Source: Clavelina lepadiformis
Taxonomy: Eukaryota; Chordata; Ascidiacea; Aplousobranchia; Clavelinidae
Direction of reading: 5' to 3'
Length of the DNA: 64,000 nucleotides
NCBI RefSeq assembly: GCF_947623445.1
Contig: NC_135246.1
Span: 19,340,288-19,404,287, forward strand
Part shown: piece after piece, positions 9,275 through 21,959 of the stretch
How the letters are laid out: each line of letters starts with the position of its first letter
Position numbering within the stretch: the stretch's first letter is position 1
Translations under genes and position numbers: made by a program
The notes under the pieces: generated by a model
The model's input: the letters and a program-made list of their open reading frames with translations, nothing else
The model's database searches: none
Told to the model about the DNA's origin: nothing

Positions 9275-10244
9275 CAGTTTTGCTGATAAAACTTTTGCCC
9301 TTCGCTGGAATTAGCAGTGCTTGCTGTCAATCTAAGAACAGCAAGGAACTGTTCACTCTTCAGCACCAGTGTTGTTTTACCAATCTCTTTACTTTTGCAA
9401 CAACAATGACATGCATAGTGTTGTCATAATGGAGTTGGCACTGCCAAGATTTTAAAATTGGCCAAATATTTGGTAAAACAAGTAGAAAAAGATGTGAGAA
9501 ATGTAACCAAAACTTATGCGTGAAGAAGGCAATTAGCATGTAACAGGTAGGAAAATAATTATGCCCTTGTTAGGAAATATGAAGTTCAGTTAAAGATCTC
9601 AATATCAAAAATGTTCCTGGCATTCATTTCCAAAATTAAGATGAAACCTTTAAAAAAAAATTAAGTTACTGTAACCACCAAAACTTTATGTCAGCGAAAG
9701 TTAATTGCAAAAATTACCCTCTCAAACTAAATTTTGAACCTTATTCATTTTTAAGTGGCGTTATTAAAGCGCGGTTACCAGAAAATAAAGTGGGCGTATT
9801 GAAGGTGTGACAGGACAACTGACAAAGAACTTACGAATCAGCTGTTCCTTGAGTACAAGGCCAACCTGGCATTAGACCAACACTAAAAGTAGACATTTTA
9901 CATTGGTTTTTGTAACATAGTCTTCTGTTTTTGGCATGAGGCTACCGTTTTTAGGTAATGAAAAGATTAGTTCCTGCCGTAAAAAACGCTGCGTGAATTT
10001 GACGTAGAAAATGGGACACAACTGCCGATCTGAACTTCTCTAAATGCAGTGTCCTCCTTGTATTGTAGAAGAACCAGCAATTCCGTGCCAACAATAAGAG
10101 AATGGTTGTAAATATTTTAGTTTAGATTTAGGCTAAACTGCGAAATGATCAGTGCATTTTTTAAAAGAAAGCAAGTGCATGTAGGTGTTGCAGGTTTTAT
10201 GTTTTAATTTAACTTAATTGTTGTGTTTGGTGTAATTTTGTGAG
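9275..10244. other. Intergenic and promoter region of the ceramidase gene
   Basis: About 970 AT-rich bases between two genes on the same strand. No coding exon, RNA gene or clear repeat was found. It presumably contains the ceramidase promoter and 5' UTR, but no confident core element was seen. Confidence 0.5.
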
Positions 10245-12549
10245 ATGGGTCAGTCATTGTGGAAAGATTTTATGCCCCTTTCCTCGCAAGTGGATTGGTG
10301 TGAAAACAATTACGAAATTATTCCAATTGTGGCCGAATTCTGGAATACAGTATGTTTATAAAATGACTTTAGGCTAATTTGATATCATTAATGCATATGG
10401 TTAACCTACTGTCTGTAAAAATACTTAAGTAATATCTGAGCCCTATGTTCATACAATGCTACATTTTAGCAACAACTATCGCTCTAATTAGTGCAATGTG
10501 TTAAACTGTTTTAGATCAGCAACTCCATATTTTTCATCATTCCTCCAATACTGATATATTTGTTTAAGCAATATGCCAGGCAAGTCTGTGGATTGGTTAA
10601 TTTGGTATGGTCTCTTCTCATTATTGTTGGTGAGTCAAGTTATCTCTAAAACTCTGCCTACCCTTTGTATGTTTTTCTATGTTTGTAGTAGGGTAAAATT
10701 GTATGAGAAACTTTTCTGTGTTTCCTAAAACTTAAAAACGTGTGTCTAGTGCAGAAATGCACAACCAAATGACGTCACAATTTAGATAGCCGAAGTCTAG
10801 TATAAAAATGCATCACATGGTCGGCACTTGTGCACTAGATCTGAAAAAAATGTGTCTTACGCAGAAGTGCGTAATCAAATGACGTCACAATTTGGCGTGA
10901 CATCAATTGACGACATAAAAGTTTGAGTACCTGAATTCTAGTATGGAAAGGCTCCCTGTGGTTATGCACTTGTATACTAGACCCAAAAAACTGGCATGAA
11001 AATATGTCAACTATGTGCGATTATTTGAAATTATTCAATATATTTCAGCCAACTTCAGTGGGATTGAAGCTTTGTGGAGTCCATGTAACAACAATAAACC
11101 AAATAAATTTTTGTTTAGGTGCTGGATCAGTTTATTTTCATTCGACGTTGAGTTTAGTTGGCCAGCTTATGGATGAGATCGCCATCTTGTGGGTATGTCT
11201 GGCTGCGTTGGGAGCTTGGCTGCCAAACAAATATCTTCCGTTATCCCTGCGTGACGATAGGTAAGATCAAGGACACATAAACATCATATGTACCTGAAAA
11301 TATGTGTTGCAATAATCCTGCTTGGTTGCATTGGGTAATGCGTCTATGGGAAACAATAAGGACCATGTTGATGTACTTACACCAGAATAATCCCATCCTA
11401 CATGAGTTAGCAGCTTACGGAAAAAATTTGTCAGCAATTCTTGTTTTTTGGATAATTTTTAAATTTGAGCTATTTAGTGTTTGACAAAATTGCCAAAATA
11501 TTTAACTTAGTAAATACTATAAATATGTATATAAATACTTCGTAAATGACAATTTTGTTATTACGGAGTTTGGATTATTCTGACGTTGCAGTTAAGTTGG
11601 GTGCCAGCCTACAGTAACTCATGATTTTTGAATCAGACGGAAATATCAGCTCATCATAGCTGGTGTGGCGGTTGTTAGTTCGTTCCTTGCACTCATCAAA
11701 CCAGAATTTAACCACGGATTGTTGTTCATGTTTGGAGTTCCAGCTATATCCCTACTCGTACTCGAACTAAAAAAGTAACGCAGTGATTAATGATTTTTCT
11801 GCTTTTTAAATACAACCCTTGACAAGATGTGGACGAATAATTTTGCTTTATGTCGTACTCGGGCTATTTCCAGGTGCAACTGCCCTCGTGTGGTGCATGT
11901 TGGGACGATGTCGGCAGTATGGTGGGTGGTCGCTGTATTTTGTTGGGTCACAGATAGATTTCTATGCCATGTCACCCATTTCCCTTATCTTCACAGCGCT
12001 TGGTGAGTTGTTAAATACTGCATGTGCTGTGTGAATAATATACAATTAGCATAGAAGCCTGTATTGCTTATAATGCATGAGTTCAAAGATGAAGTCATTG
12101 AATGACAGATTGGGATTTTGATGCAGCTGCCAGTGTCATGTAATGACAGATTCACTTTAATTACAGAGAGTAATTCATCTGATTTTTTCATAAACGTTAA
12201 TCACCATACATAAAGTTTTAGTAAAAATAAACAATTAGAAAAGCTTAGGCCACAGTTAAGTTGTTGATTTCTGTAACTCAATTTCTTACTCAAAAAACAA
12301 ATAAAAAATGCTCAATATTACCTAACAATGCTTTCATAACAGTTTTAATTGTTTCTTGTCTCCAGGCACATAATGGTGTGTTTGGCATCATACATGGCTT
12401 GTGTATGTTACGCATACTTCTACGCAAGCTATGAAGTCCCCGAACAATGCCCCCGTCTCCGATTTTGGCCCCACGATCGTCACACGTGGTTCGGTATCCC
12501 GTATGTCTCGCTAATGGTGACTGCCGTCAAACCTCGAAAAAATTTGTAA
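10245..12549 (+). CDS. ACER2: Alkaline ceramidase, ACER2-like membrane enzyme
   Basis: Hydrolyses ceramide to sphingosine and a fatty acid in Golgi or ER membranes. Six exons join in frame: 10245-10349, 10515-10629, 11119-11260, 11637-11774, 11874-12002, 12366-12549, giving 270 residues against about 275 in human ACER2. The CREST-family catalytic and zinc-binding residues are visible: S77, H81 and D92 in G-S-V-Y-F-H-S-T-L...M-D-E, and H207/H211 in H-S-A-W-H. The conserved start V-D-W-C-E-N-N-Y (residues 16-23) and several hydrophobic helices fit the seven-helix fold. Sequence around residues 74-115 and the C-terminal E-V-P-E-Q...F-W-P are closer to ACER1/2 than ACER3. Two MITE copies lie in intron 2. 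Confidence 0.93.
10742..10841. mobile_element. MITE family 1 copy B, in ceramidase intron 2
   Basis: A 100-base unit starting GTGTCTAGTGCAGAAATGCA and ending with an imperfect inverse (GTGCACTAGATC). The core carries AAATGACGTCACAATTT, shared with copies A and C. Confidence 0.65.
10852..10984. mobile_element. MITE family 1 copy C, in ceramidase intron 2
   Basis: A 133-base unit immediately after copy B. It starts GTGTCTTACGCAGAAGTGCG and ends TGCACTTGTATACTAGACCC, which is the inverted terminal sequence of copy A. The core AAATGACGTCACAATTT is conserved, with an extra stretch of about 30 bases in the middle. Confidence 0.65.
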
Positions 12550-12787
12550 TGTCTGTGTTTTTAAATGTACAGTACCTTGCCAGCTAACAGTCAGTTTTCC
12601 TTGCACATAAGCTTTTGTACGCTGTACTTATTTCGCGGTGCATAGTTCAATCATAGTCGCTATTGACATGTTTTGTATAATTTTGTTATTTCATTCAGTG
12701 CAATGAAGTCTGTTGTTGTTTTTAGAATTTCATTTCCTTGCTTAATTACTCTCAAAATAGTTTCTTCTTCATATTTTTTGCTTTTTA

Positions 12788-12793
12788 AATAAA
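12788..12793 (+). terminator. Candidate polyadenylation signal of the ceramidase gene
   Basis: AATAAA about 240 bases after the stop codon. A second AATAAA occurs near 13233, so the 3' end is uncertain. Confidence 0.5.
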
Positions 12794-13518
12794 CGTTGGG
12801 TGTTCATTGCAGCAGACAGGAATTTCTTTCAACAAATTTCTCTCCATTCATTTTTTTTGTCATGTGCTCTTACACATCTCGTATTGTGCTCCATTATTCT
12901 TTGTTTTTGCTTTTAGCCATGGCTTTTATGACATTATAGAATTATTTTTGTTGAAAGTAAAGACCTGCTACTGCCACTAGGTGATGATATTTGCACAGTA
13001 TTCTTCCTCTTTGCAACATTTTTCTTATATCAAGCTGTTTCACTTCCATGCTATTCTGCATTGTAGAGTTTATTTTGCATGCACTTTTTGTAGTTATGAC
13101 GTCACAATTGAATGTTTGTTTAAATGTTGTGTTGAAGGCTCAGCTTGGTGATTGTTACGTCGTGGCAGACCGGTTCCGGGCGGTTGGCTGATATTTAAAA
13201 CATTGTATAACGATTGATGATTGGACCCTTCCTGAATAAAACTGCTTTAACCTATTGCGGGCTTGCTTTTACGTCACGTGATATGTGACGTTAGATGAAG
13301 GCAGTTTGTGTAAGAGTGACGTCATATAGTGTAAACGAACAAAGAACCGAGATAAGGAATAACGGAGTTCGTAGTATGAGGTAGAAAAGTTAGTTGTAAA
13401 GAGTTTCACGAAATTTCTGCTTAAAATATATTTAGTTGCATAGTTTTGGCGTTAACTTAAATCACTTGCGATAGGTCACATTTACAATGGGCTTTGCTTG
13501 CACGATCGACGTAGTAGG
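12794..13518. other. Convergent 3' region between ceramidase and the next gene
   Basis: Tail-to-tail spacer. It contains a TTATGACGTCACAATT site at 13094 and a TGACGTCA near 13316. No coding exon is convincing. Confidence 0.5.
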
Positions 13519-16500
13519 CTAATCGTCGTCGCTCGAAAATGACGTAATCGACATGTTATCGGACGCAGTTGTGCCATCACTACTCGAGGAACAGGAGGAA
13601 TCTTCTTCTTCGTCAGAGTCTATCGCGTATGTCTTCGAGAAACAGGAATCGGAAGTTTTCTTGATCAGCTTCTGGATGGCCACCTGCCAACAATGGGTCA
13701 TTGTTACGTTGACCAATCTCCGCTCAAAAACATAAATCTTTATAAAACAAATTGTCCGATTTTACGACAGCACTATATTACGTCACAACCTGGACTCGAC
13801 TCGGTTTCTTTTGCGGACGCGCTGCCGGGTGTGGGCGCTGCGGAGTATGCAACTCGGCGACTCTGGTTTGGGACGGGCTGGCCTTTGTGAAAAATCCCAG
13901 TTTGTGAAGATCAGACAACCAGCAATTGAAGCGGTGGATCCTCTCTAAGCTCTTTCTCTCACATCCAAGCCTTATCATAAACATATTCTGTGATGTAATA
14001 ATGCCAAGGAAACAATTCCCGCCGGCATTGTAAATTACTGGGAAAACGTTTGAAATTTTTGTTTCAAATCTAAAGTGATTTCTTCACCTGAAGTTGTTTA
14101 TACTACAAATACCTGAAAGTTAAAATTGAAACTTATCTGTTTAAAATTTAACAAATTCAACGGGCCCTCTGATTTGCAGTGAGTTTCAAATTCTAAATTT
14201 TATTCATGTCACGTATTTTGCAATTTTGACGTCAATTTTCGTCTTAGTTTTCATTTCACTTGTACACGGCTGTGTCTGCTGTCGCTTACCTGTACACGTG
14301 CCTGGCGAGCAAATCGCTGTTAGTTTTCCGAACAATCCTGAAATAGACCCAATACCAAATCCAAGTCTGACACATCACGTCATTCTTATCCGACTGCAAA
14401 CAAACGCGTCATTATGATGTAAGAAAAATTTGTGTGTGACGTAACATTTGTCAGTTACCTGGAAGTTAATCCCTTTCGCGGCCTGGTAGAACTTGATTGT
14501 TTTCCCGGTTCGTGTGCCGAAGTAGTTGTGCATCCACAACTGAACCTCTTCCGAACCTCGCTTGTCACCGGACGGTCCGGCTAGTTTGGTAAAAATATAA
14601 GCATTATTGCAGAGGTTCAGTTGTCTGACCGCTAGACGGCGATAAAGCACTTCAGTTTCCATTCATAAGAGTTTGATTGAGAAGTGTGTTTATCTGTAAG
14701 ACTTTACGCAGCCGTTGTTTAGACGAGGAAGCACGAACAAATACAAGTTCTTTCGGGGATGTCTCTTCGCACAAACTTTTTGCCTACGTTTTAACCAATC
14801 TTTTTTCTTGAATAAAACTTAAACGAAATCTTTCAACTTATGGGCCACAAAAAAGCTCAACAAGATATTTAGGTGAGCTATCTATCAAAGCGTCTTACAT
14901 TGGTTATACCAGCACTTAGTACAATGCACTGCGGTAAAACCTCAACCTTCAAGGCGTTAAAATTTGGAAAGCTGCACATTAGTTTCTACGAATTGTAGCG
15001 GAAAAAATAATTTCTTGGAGTTTCTTTCTTATATCTTCAACGAAGCTACACGGGCCGGTGAAACGATGCTTTAAACTGCAAAATACTTTCCTACCTGGAT
15101 CAACGTATTCAACGTAGACTTGAGTGGTCGTTTCCCTGATGTAGGCGACGGTAATATGTTGTGGTAAACCAATCAAAATGATTGTGTCCTGCGTAAAGGG
15201 CAAGGCGTTATCACAAATCTATTCTCGATAAACTAAACACAAAAAATTTCAAACGAATATTCTGATTTACAAGATACGTTCTTTTGCGCCATCTTGTGGG
15301 AACTAGAATGCTCGCGGGGGCGATCTTCGCCTTATAAATTCCCTCCGAATTTGCAGTGAATCTTACGTCACAATCGGGACAAGGATCTTCATCAAGGGGC
15401 TGTAATCAAGGCGGAAAAGTGTTATGCTTCATAAAAAAGCGTTAATGCTACTAAGTAATACATATGTTACTTGTAACAAGGCCGAGTTAGTGTGTAATTA
15501 ATTAATTAATAATGTGCTAGTTATTACTACTTTACTGTTACTAATTAGTAACAGAACTCTTTAAACTTTAAAGTAAGTGATATTCTTTTTTCACCTTTTC
15601 GTATTCTGCCTTCCATTTTGGGTGTTTCCATAAATCGTAATGCACGCAAGGTGGCAGCACAGAAACGTTGACGCGGTGTTTATCGAGAAATCTCTTCATG
15701 ATGCAATTTGTTTGAAACTGCATCATCCGCCATTTCTCGTACAACGAAATAGACTTTCCTGCAAAAAAGATTTGAAACGCGTTGACATTTGATTGTGAAC
15801 ATACTTACATTTTTTCAAACTTCTTTAGATGGCTAAATGGGTGAAAATTCGCGAGTTAGCTTACGCCTTGAACTGTGAAAACGTAGCCTAAAACTGGTTA
15901 CATGTATGCAGTTCCGTATGTAGGCCTATATCCAATTGTACACATCTATCTGTATCTTTTGTCCTGGCCAAATAGGGTCAAAATAACATGTATTAATTAC
16001 GTGCAGGAAACTTAAGTAATTTATAGTTTTAAATCCAATAAAGCTTTGATAGGAGAAAGTTTTAATCACAAGTCACAATTTATCTTCGCTTCCAATAGCC
16101 TATTACAAGTCTGAGCCCTTTGGGCGAGCCTACGATTACAACTGATTGTTCTAAATAAGTCGGAATTTTGCCTCCTAACCTCCGGCCGCCCTCAGCTTCG
16201 CTCGCCGAGGAATGAAGTGTCTGTTCCCGGGAGGTTTCGAACCTATGCTGAAGTCTCCGTAAGTAGATCTGCCGTCGATGTCGAATCTGAAAATGGTTCA
16301 ATAGAATCACCGAAAACATAACGGCATTTGATGGAAAAGTTCCAAGCGTAGCGTACGTAAGCGCCCAAATCCCCACAAAAAGGCGGATATCTTCATTAAC
16401 GTTTACTTAACTTATACTATGTTATGTTATAGTGTGGCATGTTTAATCTGTTCCGCTTAGATGCATTGAAACCTCAAAAAATCGACATATTGTCTGGAAT

Positions 16501-16749
16501 AAAAAAATTCCTCCTTCATATAGATTTTGGTACCTTATCATATTATGTAAACAACACCACGAGAACGTACAGAGCATTTGCTTCTGCTTCAAACATTCAG
16601 CTAATTTATTGAAAGCATTCTTACCTTGGGTCTTCTAAATGGCGCGCTATGGCGTATCTTGCTCCGGATGGGTTTAGTTGGTCCTGTGAAGAAGTCTCAC
16701 CTTTGGATGAATGCCTTCTACGGGGTGCTGCTGATTCTTTAGAGCTCAT
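13519..16749 (-). CDS. Unrecognised seven-exon gene, about 341 residues
   Basis: I do not recognise the product. Seven minus-strand exons join with matching phases: 16749-16625, 16286-16180, 15758-15595, 15188-15095, 14631-14459, 13987-13790, 13683-13519. The N-terminus is basic and S/Q-rich. Exon 3 has W-R-M-M-Q-F and H-P-K-W-K-A-E-Y-E. Exon 4 is a beta-rich segment (I-L-I-G-L-P-Q-H-I-T-V-A-Y). Exon 5 has L-W-M-H-N-Y-F-G-T-R. The C-terminus is a strongly acidic, serine-rich tail (D-S-D-E-E-E-D-S-S and S-S-D-D-D). No signal peptide, membrane helix or enzyme motif is seen. An alternative acceptor at 14695/14694 would end the protein early, after a short tail, at a TAG at 14634-14632, so exons 5-7 could be an isoform or a separate gene. 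The length and the mostly standard splice sites argue for a real gene. Confidence 0.5.
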
Positions 16750-17887
16750 TTTGAGGCGTTGCTTTAGTAACTTTATGTTTCCCTACGTTTCGTTATTTGT
16801 CTAGCCTGTTCCCATGCCACGAGGTAAAGTTTTGCTTTACTTGGCCTTTTCCTTAAAAGATTATCTTCGCAAAAATATCCAGTGTTGGTTAGTTGAAAGA
16901 AACTTGCAAGTTTTGTCAGTTTGTGGCATCATTTATCCTGTTCAACATTCGCTTGTGACGCCATAATCAGCAATTATGAATGAATAGAAAGGATGGAGGT
17001 TGGCTTCAGATTGCTAAGAATAATAACTGTTACAATCATTTTCAAGCGACAAAATATTCGGAAGACCTCTCTGTGACGCCACAAAGACAGTTTAGTAGAA
17101 AGTTCCCTCCAATTAAGTGAATCGAAGTGACTATTTCACTGTACGTACTTCACGCAGCCCGTTGTTAAATAAATATAGTAGGCGGTTAAGTTAGGAGAAT
17201 CGGTATTCAAAAAGTTGATTTTAGCAAATTAAGGTTTTGTTAGATTTAGGTTGCTGTGTTTTAATATTTAAGTTAGGCCAACAAGGAACTGTGACAAATA
17301 GCTTCGAAAGCACAATTCTTTCCGGTGAAATAGTGGCCGCCTAAAAGAATAAGGCCTTGGCGGAACGTGCATATTGCGGATATCTTGGACATATCTTTAT
17401 CAAAATCACAGCATAAGCGAGATTTAAAAAATCCAGCCAAGTTAGTTACAAGAGTAATTTTATTTTTGCAGAACAAAAAACACGCAGAATTTATTGTTTG
17501 GATAATACACAGTCGAATAAGAAATAATTAGGCCAATATCTCTGAAGCACCGACAACAACCGATCCTGGAAGAGGATAAAAAAAGTCGGAAAACAAAAAA
17601 TTAACGGATGCGTCACTAAGACAACACGAAAAGAAATAAACATGATCCTAAAACAAAGTGAAGGCCCAGAGAGAGAGAGAAAAATGCGTTCGCAACGCAA
17701 TTCATTGTGCAGAGGCCACAGCGAGCAAACACTCCAAATACAGCAGCTGTAAGGAAAATATAGAATCCTAAAGAACTCGCCTATATGGGCAGTGGGATGG
17801 TTAAGGAATTAAGATAGAACAGGATTGGTCAACAACTGTGATTACAAGCAAACTTGATCGAAGTGAAGTTCGACCAGGCGATGACGA
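16750..17887. other. Region between the unrecognised gene and Plk1 coding end
   Basis: Contains the Plk1 3' UTR (minus strand) and the promoter side of the gene at 13.5-16.7 kb. Open frames at 17273-17476 and 17491-17700 look like chance. No RNA gene was seen. Confidence 0.45.
17490..17495 (-). terminator. Candidate Plk1 polyadenylation signal
   Basis: TTTATT on the plus strand gives AATAAA on the minus strand, about 390 bases past the Plk1 stop codon. Confidence 0.45.
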
Positions 17888-20800
17888 TCACGCTGTTTCC
17901 TTGTGTCGGGCTGTGGTCGACCGGCTGTTGATCAACTTCTCAAGCATCGTGCGTGCGTAGCGAAGCCTGTGCGCCAGCTCGCGGATGCATCCGTGCGTCT
18001 CCAGCTGAGACAGACGGAAGGTAAGAAATCGCTTGCTGGGGTCTATGTAGGTGACAGCGCCCATCAGTGGGCAAAGGATGACCTTCGTGTGGTCCTGGAT
18101 GTTAGAAATTGTAATGTTACGAAAAAGTTTTGATTGAACTTGAACATTTCTTTAAATAAAATGATTACGAAATAGTTTGCTGACAAATAACACAACGTCA
18201 AAGTCAAAGTTGATAATCACTAACATTAAAAAAGTTGATCTGCAGAGTTCCGTTGCTTAAATGAAGGATGATCGCGCTACGAGTTCTGAACCAGGTCCTC
18301 AGGAACGGAAGACGAGAGAACTGGTCCCCTTCCTTGGGAGCCATACCCGCTCCAGCCTGCGTTGGAGGAAGAAAAAGATGCTCTCATTGGAAATAATTTT
18401 GTGGAAGGTATGTGCCTTAGTTTCTCAATCTTTTGGTTTGTTTTTGGTGTTGGATTGTGCCAGAGTTAGAACAAAGTTTGTTTTAACAATAACCCTGGAG
18501 GGCAGTGGCCCCCAACCCAGGGTAAGCAAATTTTACTTCAATTCCTTATAAATATTGGGTAACAATTTAGAAGTTGGGGTCCGTGGGAAAGAAATTGTTG
18601 CGGCAAGGAGTCCGACTATTTCGTTAATAGTGAAAGGTTAGGAACCACCACTGTAGAGGGCGTGCATGTGTGCGTGTGTGCACGCAGGTGAAAATTCTTA
18701 AAAACCTTTATTACCAGCAACGAAAGTTATTATAATAAAACTACCTTCAGCAAATGTTCCGACATGTAGTTCCGGAAGTATTTCAAAAGAGTCACTTTCT
18801 TTACAAGAGTCTCAGGGTAGGAACGAAGAGTGTGGTAAGCCTCAGTCATGTCCTTATCAATGTACTCAATTTGTTCATTGTTGTTGTAGAGTAGAAGGCG
18901 AGTGCAGTCATTAAAAAGTACTCCGTTGCTGTTGTCACACAGTTGGTAGCCTGTTAAGCAAACAAAAACAATCAGTGTTGGATAAAAAGGCACAAGTTTC
19001 TGATAAAGTACAGCTACGAACCGATCGTACAGTCCCAATCGTCTTACCAAGTCCATATTTGTCGGTGTAGTCGACCCACTTGCTAATCCATAGGACTGGG
19101 TGAGCCGCTGGGTCTTCAGCTTCGTCTGCACAAACATAAAACCCGGTCACGCAGGATAATTATAATTATTATCAAACATAGGATTTGGTAAGATGGGCGA
19201 GCAGCTTGTACGTTGGAGCAAAGATATAAATTGTGCAGCTGGATAAAGCAAATGGTTTGAAATAACGGTTGCTATTCATCTGCAGTAGGGCCAATTCCTC
19301 CCCATTATCAAGCATAACCCAGGGCTAAAATTGTGTCAAAGATCGCGATATACGGAGAAACAGATTGTGACATCACAAGGAAAGCAACATGATTTTAGGA
19401 AAAACTACTTTCCCAAAATAAACTGCTGTTGTTGTCAAACATACCCATTTGAATCACCCTTCGCTGAGATGGATTGGAATCGACGAGTTTTGATAACTGT
19501 CGCATGAGGTCAGCCATGTGGAAGTCCGGAGACTCGTTGCTTTTTATTTCATTTTGCTCACATTTCCCACTCACGCCAGGAGCTGTGTTCACTGTACCAG
19601 CTGTAAAAATGAATCACGCATTGTCACAGTGATAAGCTCTGCAAGCACTGTCGTATACACCTATGTACAATCAGTCGAACGTTCAACATTGCAATGAAAC
19701 GTACTGTTATTTATGTCATGAAGAGGCTTGCGTTGCGCAGACTGCAGCAGTTCTGGGGCGAATCTCGGGGCCATTGTCAGGCACGTGGTAGGCAAGCGCG
19801 GGGGCAGGTACCCACTGGAGAAGAATTCGTCCGAAAGCAAACTGCTCACTGAAGGTCTTGATTGAGGGTCACTTCGCAGCATTCTGGAAAATTGTATTTT
19901 GTTTTATTTCTGGGATCTGTTGCAGCACAGATTCTTTCAGGCCAATTATTTTTGTACCTTGTTATAAGATTTTTAGAGACAGATGAGATGTGAGAGGGGA
20001 TGCGATATTCGTTCTTCTTGATCCTGGAGTAAGTTTCTTTCAGCGAAGTTGTTTCAAACGGTGGTTTCCCGATCAAGAGGGTGTACCTGGTAGAAAGGAC
20101 AACGCTTCAATATCTGGTAAACACACTACACAGATCATATGTCGGTCAATATTTCGAACAGGAAAAGGCCGAGTATCGTATTTGGTTGAGTATTGCATAA
20201 CATTCTGCATCATGCCGTGTATTGTGTTTTGTTAATGAACAGACAATTGGCTGTATTCGGTATCCAGAACGGGACATTCTTAGAGGATATTGTCATTGAA
20301 AGATTCGCTGTAACGTTGAATCATTCCTTTAAAATTATTCCTACTCTTTATAAATGTATACGTTTGCAGTTCAACTCAGTCTGTTAATTTCTCAATCATG
20401 GACTTCAAAAGACTGTTTACCAAAAGCAAAATGCTCAATCATTCCGTTAACAACCTCTATCGGTATGGGTCGATGTAAACGAAAACATCAAACGAACCCA
20501 ATATCTGTAAAAAATGTCGTACAGCTTTAACTTTCAAGAATCGGAATTGCAATTTGGAAGGTGCTTAATGTGTAATGGTCGAATTATTAAACTTTTTACT
20601 CTGTTGGTAGCATAGGGCTGCTTCAACACACTCAAGAAAACATGGTCAGTCTTAGTATTTAGCCCCTGTTCAACTACTCCTTATGACGACTCATACTGTG
20701 CATAAATGCCGACAAGAAGATTAACCCCAGTTGCATATTGGTGAAAAACTACAGGTTTAAGTTGGGAAAATTAACTATGTTAATCATCAGTCTATCGTAG

Positions 20801-21959
20801 TAGCGTCCAAATTTCATGAAGGTAGAATTATTTCACTGGGTACGACAATCTGCAAATTACTAACATGATGCATCCAAGAGACCAGATATCAACTTCGTAA
20901 CTGTGGCCTTTCTTTCCTAGAACTTCTGGGGCAATGTAATTGGGTGTTCCACAGAGTGTCTTCTTGCGTTCACCCTCAAAATCAACACGTGTGGCAAGAC
21001 CCAAATCACCGATTTTAATTTCCATCTCCTCAGTCAGGAATAAATTGCCTAACTGTAACCAAGATCAAACTTTTTGTTATAATGAAACATGCTATCAAAA
21101 TTTCTTTTTAATATTGCCATATCTAACATTTTCTAGGTAAATCTGCTATTGTAATTTACTGGATGGCTGATACCAAAAACCTGTATCTACCTTCAAATCC
21201 CTGTGAATGATTTTCGCGTCATGCAGAAACTGGACTCCCGTTATTATCTGGCGCATGTAATATCGTGCCTCTGGTTCAGTTACAGCTTTTCTTCGTTTGT
21301 GCAATTCCATCAATGACTTTATAAAGAAAATTGTTTAAGGCCTTTCATTTTAGTTTTTTTTCAAATGAGTTACAGTGAGGTATTACATCGGTGCAGTCAG
21401 AAAACCAAAATTACAATTGATGTTACAGTAGGTAATACATGCATTTTTTACCCGGCGTCTGCAAAGTTCCAGGACAACATAAACAAAGTCTTTATCTTCA
21501 AAAAATCCATGAAAACCAACAACGTTCTCATGCTTTATGCTACGATGCAAAGCGATTTCCTGTGACATTTTGTCTTTCTGATGTGGTTTAACCAACAAAG
21601 CCTTTTAAATGAAAAATAAAAATTTTTTAAAAATGGGCTGGAAGCCAACTTTCAGAGGATTACTGCAACATATAATATACAAATTCAAATATTAGATAGA
21701 ATAAGTCTACTAGAACACCAGTTCCATAGGTATATTTATTTCAATGGTAGATAGGCATAAGATTTAAGAGTTAGGCTGTAAAAATAACCTTGGGAACAAT
21801 TTTTCCAGCAAAAATTTTGCTTGTGTCAAGATCAGTGATTTCATAGCATTTTGCAAAACCTCCCTTGCCAAGAAATTTTCCTTTTTCATAGCGTTTTCCA
21901 TTTGAAACATCATGTAAGATGCTGGGAATCTCCTTCTGAGGTATGTCTTTGCGAGACAT
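17888..21959 (-). CDS. PLK1: Polo-like kinase 1 (Ser/Thr kinase with two polo boxes)
   Basis: Mitotic kinase of centrosomes, kinetochores and midbody. Eleven exons join in frame: 21959-21789, 21601-21452, 21316-21191, 21052-20865, 20086-19958, 19883-19705, 19600-19445, 19125-19048, 18950-18745, 18356-18225, 18094-17888. They give 573 residues against 603 in human PLK1, the gap being a shorter N-terminus. Kinase marks: G-K-G-G-F-A-K-C loop (31-38), H-R-D-L-K (145-149), D165-L-G, and the T-loop K-K-T-L-C-G-T-P with T181 matching human T210. Polo-box phosphopeptide residues are conserved: W383, H507 and K509 match human W414, H538 and K540 at a constant offset of 31. Two donors read GTTAGT. A hAT-type MITE sits in the intron between exons 9 and 10. 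Confidence 0.96.
18503..18653. mobile_element. Non-autonomous hAT-like element (family 2), in a Plk1 intron
   Basis: About 151 bases, starting CAGTGGCCCCCAACCCAGGG and ending GGTTAGGAACCACCACTG, the inverted form of a hAT terminus. Flanks TGGAGGGC and TAGAGGGC are a 7/8 match for a hAT-type 8-base duplication. The body matches, in reverse orientation, the element at 28278-28421. Confidence 0.65.

Noticed and set aside
14226..14417. Plus-strand frame with a signal-peptide-like start
   Set aside because: It lies in an intron of the minus-strand gene and has no continuing exon.
15076..15095. Possible 19-base intron (GTAGGAAAGTATTTTGCAG) in the unrecognised gene
   Set aside because: Far too short for splicing, and the longer intron to 14631 keeps the frame.
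15496..15512. ATTA repeats as a homeobox site cluster
   Set aside because: A short simple repeat in AT-rich intron sequence; not distinctive.
16195..16235. GGTTCGAAACC resembling a tRNA B box on the minus strand
   Set aside because: It falls inside a coding exon of the unrecognised gene and no A box or tRNA fold accompanies it.
18261..18551. Plus-strand open frame over the Plk1 region
   Set aside because: It is antisense to Plk1 exon 10, whose minus-strand product matches the second polo box.
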